Source: SKLM01 sp964421785 (GTDB lineage Bacteria; Chloroflexota; Anaerolineae; B4-G1). Taken from it: 21,054 nt of DNA. The notes under the pieces were generated by a model. The model had not been told where the DNA came from. It made no database searches and saw only the letters and a program-made list of their open reading frames with translations. Location: positions 1 to 21,054 of the forward strand of contig CAYQZG010000065.1 of assembly GCA_964421785.1 (NCBI GenBank), read 5' to 3'. This document shows, in pieces, positions 7,583 to 14,540 of this stretch. Both the position numbers and the translations under genes were made by a program. Within the stretch, counting starts at the first letter, position 1. The number at the start of each line of letters is the position of its first letter.

Positions 7583-8022
7583 CCGTGAAACGCATTGGCA
7601 TCATCATATGTCACCGCTATCACACCTGTGCCGGCGGGAAGTGTCTCCGCTCGCTGCGGAATCGGGAGGGAGCCTTCGCACGATACAGAGACGACGAGGT
7701 CGAGCTGGTGGGCTACGCCACCTGTGGCGGGTGCCCGGGCGGCAATGTGGAGTACGCCCCGGCGGAGATGAAGAAGAACGGCGCGGAGGTGATCCACCTG
7801 GCCACCGGCTTGGTGGTGGGCTACCCACCCTGCCCGCGCCTGCAGGCGTTCTGTGATTTCATCCCGGCCAAATATGATCTGGATGTGGTTATCGGCACGC
7901 ACCCCATCCCGCAGAGCTACTACCTGACGCACGGCGAGCTCGGCACGTGGGATTCGCCGGTATGGCAGCAACGTATCGCCGAGGTGCTGACCGATGAGAA
8001 GACCCGCCTGGCGTACAACTGA
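7579..8022 (+). CDS. CGGC domain cysteine-rich protein
   Basis: Small cytosolic protein of 147 aa matching the CGGC domain family, predicted to bind metal through cysteines. Visible cysteines are Cys11 (IICHRYHTCAGGKC), Cys17, Cys22, Cys49-Gly-Gly-Cys52 (TCGGCPGGN), Cys85 (PPCPRL) and Cys92. The fold looks like an alternating alpha/beta domain. The start ATG 7579 lies in the ATGA overlap with the DUF89 stop, preceded by AAAAAGGAG, so the two are translated together. No enzymatic role is known for the family; a cluster or metal carrier is an inference from the cysteines and the Mrp neighbour. Confidence 0.92.
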   Translation: MTVKRIGIIICHRYHTCAGGKCLRSLRNREGAFARYRDDEVELVGYATCGGCPGGNVEYAPAEMKKNGAEVIHLATGLVVGYPPCPRLQAFCDFIPAKYDLDVVIGTHPIPQSYYLTHGELGTWDSPVWQQRIAEVLTDEKTRLAYN

Positions 8023-8152
8023 CGTAGAGAATGGCGGGCGCACAACAAGCGAGATGAGTAGTCAACGAGGGAGAGTGGGACGTTTTCCCGCAAACCGGTA
8101 TACCGATCGATGAGTATGCCAGTCAATACAATTGGAGAGGAGGTGAGACAAA
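8023..8152 (+). promoter_or_regulatory. Leader of the first DUF5320 gene
   Basis: 130 bp containing a stem GTGGGA-N5-TCCCGC near 8075-8091 (one G-T pair) and a perfect palindrome CGGTATACCG (8096-8105). It ends in the strong ribosome binding site GGAGAGGAGGTGA. I see no convincing -35/-10 pair. The palindrome could be an operator. Confidence 0.35.
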
Positions 8153-8422
8153 ATGCCAGGGTTCGACGGAACTGGACCGAGCGGCAGAGGGCCCATGACG
8201 GGGGGCGCCCGAGGATGGTGCAACCCCAATGGACCCGCCGCCCAGGGTTACCCTGCCAACCGTCCGGCCAATGTGGCGCCGGTGCCACCGACCTACGGTG
8301 CACGGGCCACTGCGTCGCCCCAGCGCCAGGTCTACGGCCGTGGGCGTCCGCGCTGGGGCCTGAGAGGCCTCCAGGGGCGCGGCTTCCGCGGTGGGCGCGG
8401 CCGGGGCCGAGGTCGCCGGTAG
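8153..8422 (+). CDS. DUF5320 family protein, short RG-tailed paralogue
   Basis: An 89-residue protein starting with the DUF5320 signature (MPGFDGTGPSGRGPMTGG, then GWC). The middle is Pro/Ala-rich, and the last 30 residues are Arg/Gly-rich, ending GGRGRGRGRR. It lacks the C-terminal coiled coil seen in the paralogue 250 bp downstream, so it is a truncated or specialised form. A very strong ribosome binding site (GAGGAGGTGA) suggests high expression. The function of DUF5320 is unknown; such genes often stand beside NifX/NifB-like and Mrp genes in anaerobes, as here. The basic tail could bind nucleic acid or an acidic partner; that is speculation. Confidence 0.88.
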   Translation: MPGFDGTGPSGRGPMTGGARGWCNPNGPAAQGYPANRPANVAPVPPTYGARATASPQRQVYGRGRPRWGLRGLQGRGFRGGRGRGRGRR

Positions 8423-8670
8423 GACCGTGATCCGCCTGAGGCGAACCCGCCCGCCACGCGTCAAGGCTGCGGGCGCAGGCGCACAAGAACGTGAGCAGGG
8501 AAGCGACATGCTGCCTTCCCTGCTCCGGGCGCCAGTGACTGCCCTAAGCGCAGCGACGCGTAGCGACAGGTTGCGAGACGCGGATCAGGGACCAGACAAA
8601 CGCAGATGATGAATGGTTACAGTACAAACAAGCAGTACCAGATGACTACCACCAACGGAGGTGAAACGAT
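8423..8670 (+). promoter_or_regulatory. Intergenic region between DUF5320 genes with an 11-bp perfect hairpin
   Basis: GAGCAGGGAAG (8493-8503), an 11-nt loop, then CTTCCCTGCTC (8515-8525) form a perfect 11-bp stem. No T-run follows, so it is more likely an mRNA processing or stability element or attenuator than a plain terminator. Just downstream is GTGACTGCCCTAAGCGCAGCG in two parts (8535-8555), a copy of the dispersed repeat. From 8607 the sequence becomes AT-richer and leads to GGAGGTGA before the next gene. Confidence 0.5.
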
Positions 8671-9072
8671 ATGCCAGCAGGAGATGGAACAGGACCCACG
8701 GGTATGGGCCCTATGACAGGACGAGCCGCAGGATACTGCGCCGGATACGATGCGCCGGGCTACACCAACCCCTGGCCACGCCTAGGCCTGGGATGGCGCC
8801 GTGGCCGAGGCGCCGGCTGGGGTGGTGGCTGGGGCCGCGGCTGGGGCCGTGGACGCGGATGGCGATACGGCTACTACGCCACCGACATGCCCCTCTGGGC
8901 ACGGTACGGATACCCGCCGCCCCCAGGGGCACCACCGGCCGCATACACGCCCTACGACGCACCGTCGGCCCAGGAGGAGGTGGCCTATCTGCGGACGCAA
9001 GCTGAGTGGCTCCGGGAGTCGCTCGAGGCCATCACCAGCCGCATCGAGGAACTCGAACAGGAAGGGGCCTAA
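8671..9072 (+). CDS. DUF5320 family protein with coiled-coil C-terminus
   Basis: A full-form DUF5320 protein of 133 aa. The N-terminal signature is MPAGDGTGPTGMGPMTGRA followed by GYCAGY and a GYTNP motif. The centre is Gly/Trp/Arg-rich (GWGGGWGRGWGRGRGWRYG), then comes a Pro-rich linker. A charged helix follows (about 103-131, EEVAYLRTQAEWLRESL...), with heptad spacing typical of a short coiled coil. The ribosome binding site GGAGGTGA lies 8 nt before ATG 8671. The same type of C-terminal helix closes the NifX-like protein encoded next, which suggests the two assemble together. No catalytic motif is seen. Confidence 0.9.
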   Translation: MPAGDGTGPTGMGPMTGRAAGYCAGYDAPGYTNPWPRLGLGWRRGRGAGWGGGWGRGWGRGRGWRYGYYATDMPLWARYGYPPPPGAPPAAYTPYDAPSAQEEVAYLRTQAEWLRESLEAITSRIEELEQEGA

Positions 9073-9235
9073 CCGCAGCGGCCTCGACCAATACCTTCGG
9101 GGCGGGTGTGATGGAGTGATGTCTACTCCCGTGACCAACGTTCTCACCCGCCCCGAGCGCCCGACCGGGCGAGGGGCCTCACAGCCCCTCGCCTGGCGGG
9201 TAGCGTCATTATACGTCCCTTGAGGAGGAGCGCAA
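9073..9235 (+). promoter_or_regulatory. Highly structured leader of the NifX-like gene
   Basis: Two long perfect stems lie in 163 bp. P1 is TCGGGGCGGGTG (9097-9108) with CACCCGCCCCGA (9145-9156), 12 bp, enclosing a smaller stem GGAGT/ACTCC (9113-9117, 9125-9129). P3 is GGCGAGGGGC (9168-9177) with GCCCCTCGCC (9184-9193), 10 bp with a hexaloop. A competing stem CGCCC/GGGCG (9158-9162, 9167-9171) would open the base of P3. The ribosome binding site GAGGAGGAG follows 29 nt after P3. It matches no riboswitch class I recognise. Confidence 0.5.
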
Positions 9236-9940
9236 ATGAGAATCGTCGTCACAAGCAGCGGCGCGGACCTTGATGCACCGGCAAGCCCGGTCTTCGGCCG
9301 CTGCCGAGCCTACGTCTTCGTCGACACAGACAGCATGGACTACGAGGCAGTGGAGAACCCGGCCATCGGCGCCGCCAGCGGCGCGGGTATCCGGGCCGCC
9401 CAGTTCGTGATCGAGCAGGGGGCCCAGGCCGTGGTGACCAGCAACGTGGGGCCTAACGCCTTCAACGTCTTCCAGTCAGCCGGCGTCCCCATCTATCCCT
9501 TCGGCGGTGGAACCGTGAGGCAGGCCACCGAGGCCTTCCGAACCGGGCAACTCCAATCGATCATCGACCCCACCGCGCAGGCCGGCCAAGGCCTCGGGCC
9601 GGGGATGGGCTCAGGGGCTGGCGCGCGCCCCGGGAGCCTCGTGCAGCCGGGCATGGGGATGGGCCGCGGCATGGGGCGAGGAATGGGTCGCGGCATGGGG
9701 ATGGGCCGCGGCAGAGGGATGGGCCGCGGCATGGGCGCCAGGATGCAGCCCAGCATGGGCCCAGCCAGTCCGCCGTACGATCAGAGGGCGGAAACGCCCA
9801 TGCCACCGCAGGCTCCAGAACCACAGGGCGAGCCCACCCGCGCAGAGGAGATCGCCGCGCTGAAGGAGACAGCTCAACAGCTACAGGGCCAGTTGGCCCA
9901 GGTGATGGACCGTCTCGCGCAACTCCAAGAGGAAACGTGA
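9236..9940 (+). CDS. NifX/ORP-fold cluster-binding protein with Met/Gly/Arg-rich tail and coiled coil
   Basis: Residues 1-115 form a dinitrogenase-cofactor (NifX/NifB C-terminal) domain, a ribonuclease-H-like fold known to bind Fe-Mo or Mo-Cu sulfide clusters in relatives. It begins MRIVVTSSGADLDAPASP and has FGRCRAYVFVD, AAQFVIEQGAQAVVTSNVG and GVPIYPFGGG. The family is usually about 110-125 aa; this protein has 234. The extension holds a GMGRGMGRG-type tract with ten Met between residues 140 and 174. A Pro-rich spacer and a closing amphipathic helix (AEEIAALKETAQQLQGQL) resemble DUF5320 tails. The ribosome binding site GAGGAGGAG is strong. It is the probable cluster carrier of the locus and a likely client of Mrp. 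Confidence 0.92.
   Translation: MRIVVTSSGADLDAPASPVFGRCRAYVFVDTDSMDYEAVENPAIGAASGAGIRAAQFVIEQGAQAVVTSNVGPNAFNVFQSAGVPIYPFGGGTVRQATEAFRTGQLQSIIDPTAQAGQGLGPGMGSGAGARPGSLVQPGMGMGRGMGRGMGRGMGMGRGRGMGRGMGARMQPSMGPASPPYDQRAETPMPPQAPEPQGEPTRAEEIAALKETAQQLQGQLAQVMDRLAQLQEET
9661..9736 (+). repeat. Degenerate ATGGGCCGCGGC coding repeat
   Basis: Repeated 6- to 12-bp units of ATGGG(G/C)CG(C/A)GG(C/A) encode the GMGRG tract of the NifX-like protein. Unit order is irregular (MGRG with MGMGRG and GRGRG insertions), as expected for slippage-prone coding repeats. Confidence 0.8.
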
Positions 9941-10045
9941 CCGATCAGTAACACAAGAGGAATGCACGCACTCGCCACAGCGGGTGCGCATCGAAGCGGA
10001 CCATAGGTCCCTATCATCAACTAAGGCAGACAAGGAGAGATACAC
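9941..10045 (+). promoter_or_regulatory. Spacer with hairpin and overlapping palindromes
   Basis: CGCACTCG (9967-9974), loop ccacag, CGGGTGCG (9981-9988) form an 8-bp stem with one G-T pair. Immediately downstream two inverted repeats overlap: GGACC-ata-GGTCC (9998-10010) and ATAGG-tc-CCTAT (10003-10014). They lie 32 bp before the flavoprotein start and could be an operator or alternative RNA stems. Confidence 0.4.
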
Positions 10046-11404
10046 ATGAAACAGGCTGACGTATCGAGGAACTCGGACATCGTCGTCATTGGTGGAAGTG
10101 CCGCCGGGCTGACCGCCGCTATCACGGCACGGCGTCACTATCCAGAGAAATCGATCCTCATGGTGCGTAAGGAGGAGCAAGTTCTGATACCGTGTGGAAT
10201 CCCGTATATCTTCGGCACTGTGGGATCCCCGGAAAAGGACCTGATACCGGATGCGGTCCTCGACAAGAACGACATCGAGCTGCTCATCGCGGAAGCCCAG
10301 GCCTTGGACACGGAGGAGAAGGTCCTGCAGACGGCTGAGGGCCAGATCGGCTACGAACGGCTGATTATAGCCACCGGCTCTAAACCAGCCATGCCCCCTA
10401 TCCCGGGGCTCGATCTCGAGGGTGTGTACACCGTCGTCAAGGATGTGGACTACCTGCACGAGGTACAGGAGGAGCTGGAGGACGCTGAAGACGTAGTCGT
10501 CATCGGCGGCGGGTTCATCGGGATCGAGTTCGGCGACGAGATCAACAAGATGGACGACAAAAACGTCAGCATTGTCGAGATGATGCCCCACTGCCTCATG
10601 CTGGCCTACGACGAGGAATTCTGCGTCACCATGGAGGAGGTCCTCGAATCCCGCGGGGTCAACGTGAGCGCCCCGGCGCGGGTGGCGAGCGTCGCGGGCA
10701 ACGGTCGCGTGGAGAAGGTGGAGCTGGCGGACAGCACGGCCATCAAAGCCGACATGGTGATCGTGGGCGTGGGCGCGGTGGCGAACGTCGACCTGGCCAA
10801 GGAAGCCGGCCTGGAGATCGGCCCCACCGGCGGTATCCAGGTCGATCGCACCATGAAGACGTCCGCCGATGACGTCTTCGCCTGTGGAGACTGCGCGGAG
10901 AAGATCTCCTTCTTCGGCGGAAGACCCTCCCGTCTCAAGCTAGCCTCCATCGCCTCCACGGAGGCCCGCATCGCCGGCGCCAATCTGTTCGGCATCAGGT
11001 GTGAGAACGTGGGCACGGTCGGCGTCTGGTCCACCGCCGTGGGCGACCACGCCATGGCCACCGCCGGCCTGACGGAAGCGATGGCCGAGGATATGGGCTA
11101 CGACATCGTCCCCGTGGCCGTCGAGGGTGTCAACCGCCACCCGGGGCTGATGCCTGGCGGGGCGAAGACAAAGGTAAAGATGATCTTCGAGCGAAACTCC
11201 GGTGTGGCGCTGGGCGGTCAGGTGATGGGCGATTCGACCGCCGGTGAGATCATCAACGCCATTGCTGCCTGCGTGCAGAACCGCATGACGGCCGAGCAGA
11301 TGGCCATGTTCCAGATGGGCACCCACCCCGCGCTGACCGCCTCACCCATCGCCTACCACGTGGTGAACGCGGCGGAGATAGCCCTGGCGGAGATGCGCAA
11401 GTAG
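10046..11404 (+). CDS. FAD/NAD(P)-dependent disulfide oxidoreductase (CoA-disulfide reductase/NADH oxidase-like)
   Basis: Cytosolic flavoprotein of 452 aa, typical for the CoA-disulfide reductase/NADH oxidase group. The FAD motif is DIVVIGGSAAGLTAA, the NAD(P)H motif VVVIGGGFIGIEFG, and the second FAD motif DDVFACGDCAE. Cys50 (LIPCGIPYIFG) matches the single active-site Cys used by this group to form a mixed disulfide or sulfenate. The dimerisation domain begins near 330. AAGGAGAG precedes ATG 10046. Substrates could be CoA disulfide, polysulfide or O2; sequence alone cannot choose. It starts a downstream block whose next gene is only 7 bp away and encodes a sulfur-type permease, which favours sulfur chemistry. 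Confidence 0.93.
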   Translation: MKQADVSRNSDIVVIGGSAAGLTAAITARRHYPEKSILMVRKEEQVLIPCGIPYIFGTVGSPEKDLIPDAVLDKNDIELLIAEAQALDTEEKVLQTAEGQIGYERLIIATGSKPAMPPIPGLDLEGVYTVVKDVDYLHEVQEELEDAEDVVVIGGGFIGIEFGDEINKMDDKNVSIVEMMPHCLMLAYDEEFCVTMEEVLESRGVNVSAPARVASVAGNGRVEKVELADSTAIKADMVIVGVGAVANVDLAKEAGLEIGPTGGIQVDRTMKTSADDVFACGDCAEKISFFGGRPSRLKLASIASTEARIAGANLFGIRCENVGTVGVWSTAVGDHAMATAGLTEAMAEDMGYDIVPVAVEGVNRHPGLMPGGAKTKVKMIFERNSGVALGGQVMGDSTAGEIINAIAACVQNRMTAEQMAMFQMGTHPALTASPIAYHVVNAAEIALAEMRK

Positions 11405-11411
11405 CGGGCCT

Positions 11412-12164
11412 ATGACGTATCTAACAGCCCCCATCTTCCTCGTTATCGCCTTCGTCTTCTCCATGCTGGGCATGGGCGGGTCGCAGCTCTACATCCCCAT
11501 CCTGTTCTGGACCGGTATGGACTTCAAGACCGAGGCGATACCCCTGGGCATGCTGTTGAACCTGGTCAACAGCGCGTCAGCTGCGGCGACCTACGGGCGC
11601 AAGGGCATCGTCGCCTGGCGTGTGGCGTTGCCGTTTGCAGCGGCCATGATCGTGTTCGCACCTCTTGGCGCATGGCTCAACGTCCAGCTGCCTGTCAAGC
11701 CGCTGCTGGCCTTCTTCGCGCTGTTCACCGCCGCTGCGGCGGTGCTGATGCTGTCCGGGTGGCAACCTGAGCGAGGGGAGATGTCGCCGCGCGGGCGGAT
11801 GACATTGGGCCTGACGGCAGGCGGGGGCCTGGGCCTGATCGCAGGCCTGATCGGCCGCGGCGGAGGCTCGTTCGTCGTCCCGCTGCTGTACATGACAGGC
11901 TTGGAGGCCCGGGCGGCCGCCGCCACCTCGGCGCCTATCGTCACCTGCTCCGGCCTATCGAGCTTCCTCTCCCACCTGGCGACGGCGGCCCGGCCACGCT
12001 GGGGCGTCTGGATCGCATGTGTGGGGGCAGTGCTGCTGGGCAGTCAGCTTGGCTCGCGGCTGATGGCCAAGCGCATGAGATCGAAGACGGTGAAGCAGAT
12101 GTTCGGCGCCATGCTGCTGGGCGTCGCGGGGTTGATCCTCGTCAAGGACGTCGTGCTGGACTAG
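11412..12164 (+). CDS. TauE/SafE family membrane permease
   Basis: Integral membrane protein of 250 aa with about eight transmembrane helices arranged as two related halves. Each half opens with a glycine-rich motif: VFSMLGMGGSQLYIPIL near the N-terminus and GLIAGLIGRGGGSFVVPLL at about 140-160. Family members move sulfite, sulfoacetate, taurine-derived anions or other small organic acids. ATG 11412 lies 7 bp after the flavoprotein stop with only a weak ribosome binding site, so translation is probably coupled. The neighbouring thiol flavoprotein suggests a sulfur-containing anion, as an inference. Confidence 0.92.
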   Translation: MTYLTAPIFLVIAFVFSMLGMGGSQLYIPILFWTGMDFKTEAIPLGMLLNLVNSASAAATYGRKGIVAWRVALPFAAAMIVFAPLGAWLNVQLPVKPLLAFFALFTAAAAVLMLSGWQPERGEMSPRGRMTLGLTAGGGLGLIAGLIGRGGGSFVVPLLYMTGLEARAAAATSAPIVTCSGLSSFLSHLATAARPRWGVWIACVGAVLLGSQLGSRLMAKRMRSKTVKQMFGAMLLGVAGLILVKDVVLD

Positions 12165-12167
12165 GAG

Positions 12168-12187
12168 GCGGGCGAGATACCCGCTTT
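12168..12187 (+). terminator. Weak hairpin after the permease gene
   Basis: GCGGG (12168-12172), seven-base loop, CCCGC (12180-12184), followed by TTT. The stem is short and the T-run only three long, so at most a partial terminator. Confidence 0.25.
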
Positions 12188-12211
12188 GAAAGCTGATCTA
12201 GGAGAGATAGG

Positions 12212-13177
12212 ATGCAGATCGAGATCCTGGGGGCTGAATCGCTCGGCGTCCGCGGCCTCTCGTGCGCGGTAAGATGGGAATCAACGGAGGCCGCGGACCG
12301 CACCATCGTCATCGACCCCGGGCTGGCGCTCGGCTACGAGCGCCACGGTCTGCTTCCCCATCCTGCCCAGGTCGCCGTCGGTGAGGATGTGCGCCGGAGG
12401 ATCCTGGCGGCCGTGGAGGGGGCCAGCGACGTAGTGATGAGCCACCTTCACGGCGATCACGTGCCCCTGCCGGACGCCAATCCCTACCAACTGAAGGCCC
12501 AACGACTGGCACCCCTCTGCCAAACGAAGCGGTTCTGGGTCAAGGGACGTAGAGGCCTATCCCACCACATGGCGGATCGCCGCGCGGCCCTGAGCAAGGC
12601 GCTGGGCAGGGACTTACCCGCCGCTGACGGACAGACCTCAGGTGTTCTCACATTCTCGCCGCCGGTAGCACACGGCGAGCCGAACACACATCTCGGCACG
12701 GTGATGATGACCCGCGTCAAGGACGACGAGACTGTCTTCGTGCATGCTTCGGACATCCAACTCCTCCATGCCAAGGCCGTCTCCAAGATCCTGGACTGGG
12801 CGCCCGACATCGCTCTGGTCGGTGGGCCACCGCTCTATCTCTCCCGACTGATGGGACCGAAGCGGCGGAAGCGTGCCTGGAGAAACGCCGAGCGGCTGGC
12901 CCGGCATATCGACACGCTGATCCTCGACCACCACCTGCTTCGTTCCGAGGAAGGCTTGAGCTGGCTGGATCGCCTCTCATCCGAGACAGGCCATCGAGTG
13001 ATCTGCGCCGCCGATTTCATGGAGCGTCCGCGGTGCCTGCTGGAGGCGCGACGAGAGGCGCTCTATGGGGAGATGCCCGTGCCCCCCGGCTGGCACAAGG
13101 CCTACGCCCGTGGGCAGGCGGACACCAGCGGCTACCGCAAGTACGTCGACCCGTCCTCGGGTGCAATCCACCCGTAG
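12212..13177 (+). CDS. UPF0282 family metallo-beta-lactamase-fold protein
   Basis: Predicted metal-dependent hydrolase of 321 aa, resembling UPF0282, a family described mainly in archaea. The N-terminus IEILGAESLGVRGLSC and IVIDPGLALGYERHGLLPHP are typical. The zinc motif is SHLHGDHV (His78, His80, Asp82, His83); further ligands are probably in VAHGEPNTH, FVHASDIQ and LILDHHLLR. AGGAGAGAT precedes ATG 12212. No substrate is known for the family. It lies between two transporter genes in an unbroken + strand series. An archaeal-type gene in a bacterial context may reflect transfer, but composition matches its neighbours. Confidence 0.9.
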   Translation: MQIEILGAESLGVRGLSCAVRWESTEAADRTIVIDPGLALGYERHGLLPHPAQVAVGEDVRRRILAAVEGASDVVMSHLHGDHVPLPDANPYQLKAQRLAPLCQTKRFWVKGRRGLSHHMADRRAALSKALGRDLPAADGQTSGVLTFSPPVAHGEPNTHLGTVMMTRVKDDETVFVHASDIQLLHAKAVSKILDWAPDIALVGGPPLYLSRLMGPKRRKRAWRNAERLARHIDTLILDHHLLRSEEGLSWLDRLSSETGHRVICAADFMERPRCLLEARREALYGEMPVPPGWHKAYARGQADTSGYRKYVDPSSGAIHP

Positions 13178-13260
13178 GCCTTCATCGGCAGCCAACGGCG
13201 TCTGACGAGGTATAGGGATAAGGATTGGCCGTTGTACGAAACAGAGAGACACACATTACA

Positions 13261-14511
13261 ATGAGCCTTCAAGAGATTGCCAAGCGTTTCACGGGGTTCT
13301 TGACGCGCCAGAAACGCAACTACCGCGTGGCCGTCACACGCTCCGCTCTGAACAGCTTCCTGTTCAACCTGACCGCCCAGTACGACTCCATCTACACCGT
13401 GACCCTGGGAGCTGGATCGGTCGAGCTAGGGACCGTCAACAGCATCGGCAACGGAGTGGCAGCCATCATCGCCATGCCCGTCGGTTGGCTCGTCGACCGC
13501 TACGGCTTCAAGCGCTTCTACGTGTTGGGCATGGGCTTGCTGGCCGGTGTGGCGCTTATCTATGCCATGGCGCCGAGCTGGCACGCTATTGTCGCCGCCA
13601 TGATTCTCTACAGCGTGGCTATGAGGCTGACGGGTACAGGCTGCAGCGTGATCAGCGCCGACTCAGTGGGCAATGAGGACCGCGCCACAGCACAGAACGT
13701 GTGTGCCGTGTTCCGCTCGATCCTCTCCATGGTCGCCCCCTTGGTCGCCGCTCCCCTGATCACCGCCTTTGGAGGCATGAACGCAGAGGGCCTTCGCCCC
13801 CTATATTACGCTCGCTTCGTGGGCTATGGTATTGTTCTTCTTTTCGTCGCGGTTCAAGTGACGGACGTCAGAACCACATCCAAAGAGACAATCAATGCCG
13901 GTCTTGTAGAGGGACTGAAGCAGCTCCTCGGGGAGGACCATCGTCTGAGAAAATGGATCATCATCTCCTCCCTCACGTCGCTCCCTATGGCGATTACACC
14001 TCCATTTCTCCAGGTGTTCGCTCACGAGATGAAAGGGGCGAATCAGTACGTGCTGGGCGCCATGGGCACGGCGACCATCCTGGCCCGTCTGGCCTTTGGC
14101 ATTCCCTCGGGCCGGCTGGCAGACCGGATCGGGCGAAAGAAGGCGATCTACCTACTCACCCCCCTCTGGTACGCTTCCCATGTGCTCCTCATTCTCTCTT
14201 CCAGCCCAATCACCTTGATCCTGGCCAGTGCGATGTGGACGTTCTATTACATCAATTCAGGCATCACGGGAGCTATGACGTTAGAGATCGTCCCGGTGGA
14301 GCAGATGGGCAAGTGGAGTGGGCTGCAAGGTCTCTTCCGCGGAATGGTCACCGTCCCAGCTCCCATTCTCGGCGGGCTGATATGGAGAGAGCTCGGGCCG
14401 GCGTACGTCTTCCTGGTCCCTCTGGCCATAGACATATGTCTCCGGATCCCGCTACTGACCACAGTGCCAGAGACCTTGAACATGGACCGCGCAGGAGTTG
14501 AGAGCTGTTAA
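13261..14511 (+). CDS. MFS transporter
   Basis: Major facilitator superfamily membrane transporter of 416 aa with about 12 hydrophobic helices. The diagnostic loop motif occurs twice, as expected for the two halves: GWLVDRYGFKRFYVLG in the first and GRLADRIGRKKAIYLL in the second. I chose ATG 13261; a TTG at 13225 is in frame with AAGGA directly abutting it, too close to act as a ribosome binding site. Neither start has an ideal site. The substrate cannot be inferred. The gene lies 83 bp after the UPF0282 gene and 29 bp before thioredoxin reductase. Confidence 0.9.
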   Translation: MSLQEIAKRFTGFLTRQKRNYRVAVTRSALNSFLFNLTAQYDSIYTVTLGAGSVELGTVNSIGNGVAAIIAMPVGWLVDRYGFKRFYVLGMGLLAGVALIYAMAPSWHAIVAAMILYSVAMRLTGTGCSVISADSVGNEDRATAQNVCAVFRSILSMVAPLVAAPLITAFGGMNAEGLRPLYYARFVGYGIVLLFVAVQVTDVRTTSKETINAGLVEGLKQLLGEDHRLRKWIIISSLTSLPMAITPPFLQVFAHEMKGANQYVLGAMGTATILARLAFGIPSGRLADRIGRKKAIYLLTPLWYASHVLLILSSSPITLILASAMWTFYYINSGITGAMTLEIVPVEQMGKWSGLQGLFRGMVTVPAPILGGLIWRELGPAYVFLVPLAIDICLRIPLLTTVPETLNMDRAGVESC

Positions 14512-14540
14512 ACCGAATTAACTGAATCTGAGGAGGCGTA

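Noticed and set aside
9236..9940. Nitrogenase (nif) cluster membership of the NifX-like gene
   Set aside because: No nifH, nifD, nifK, nifB or nifE/N gene is present; the fold alone does not imply nitrogen fixation.
13225..13260. TTG 13225 as the MFS start
   Set aside because: AAGGA abuts the codon with no spacing, and the extra residues add nothing conserved.
13701..14501. Second + strand frame inside the MFS gene
   Set aside because: Alternative-frame product is Arg/His/Pro-rich without hydrophobic helices, while the chosen frame has both MFS loop motifs.
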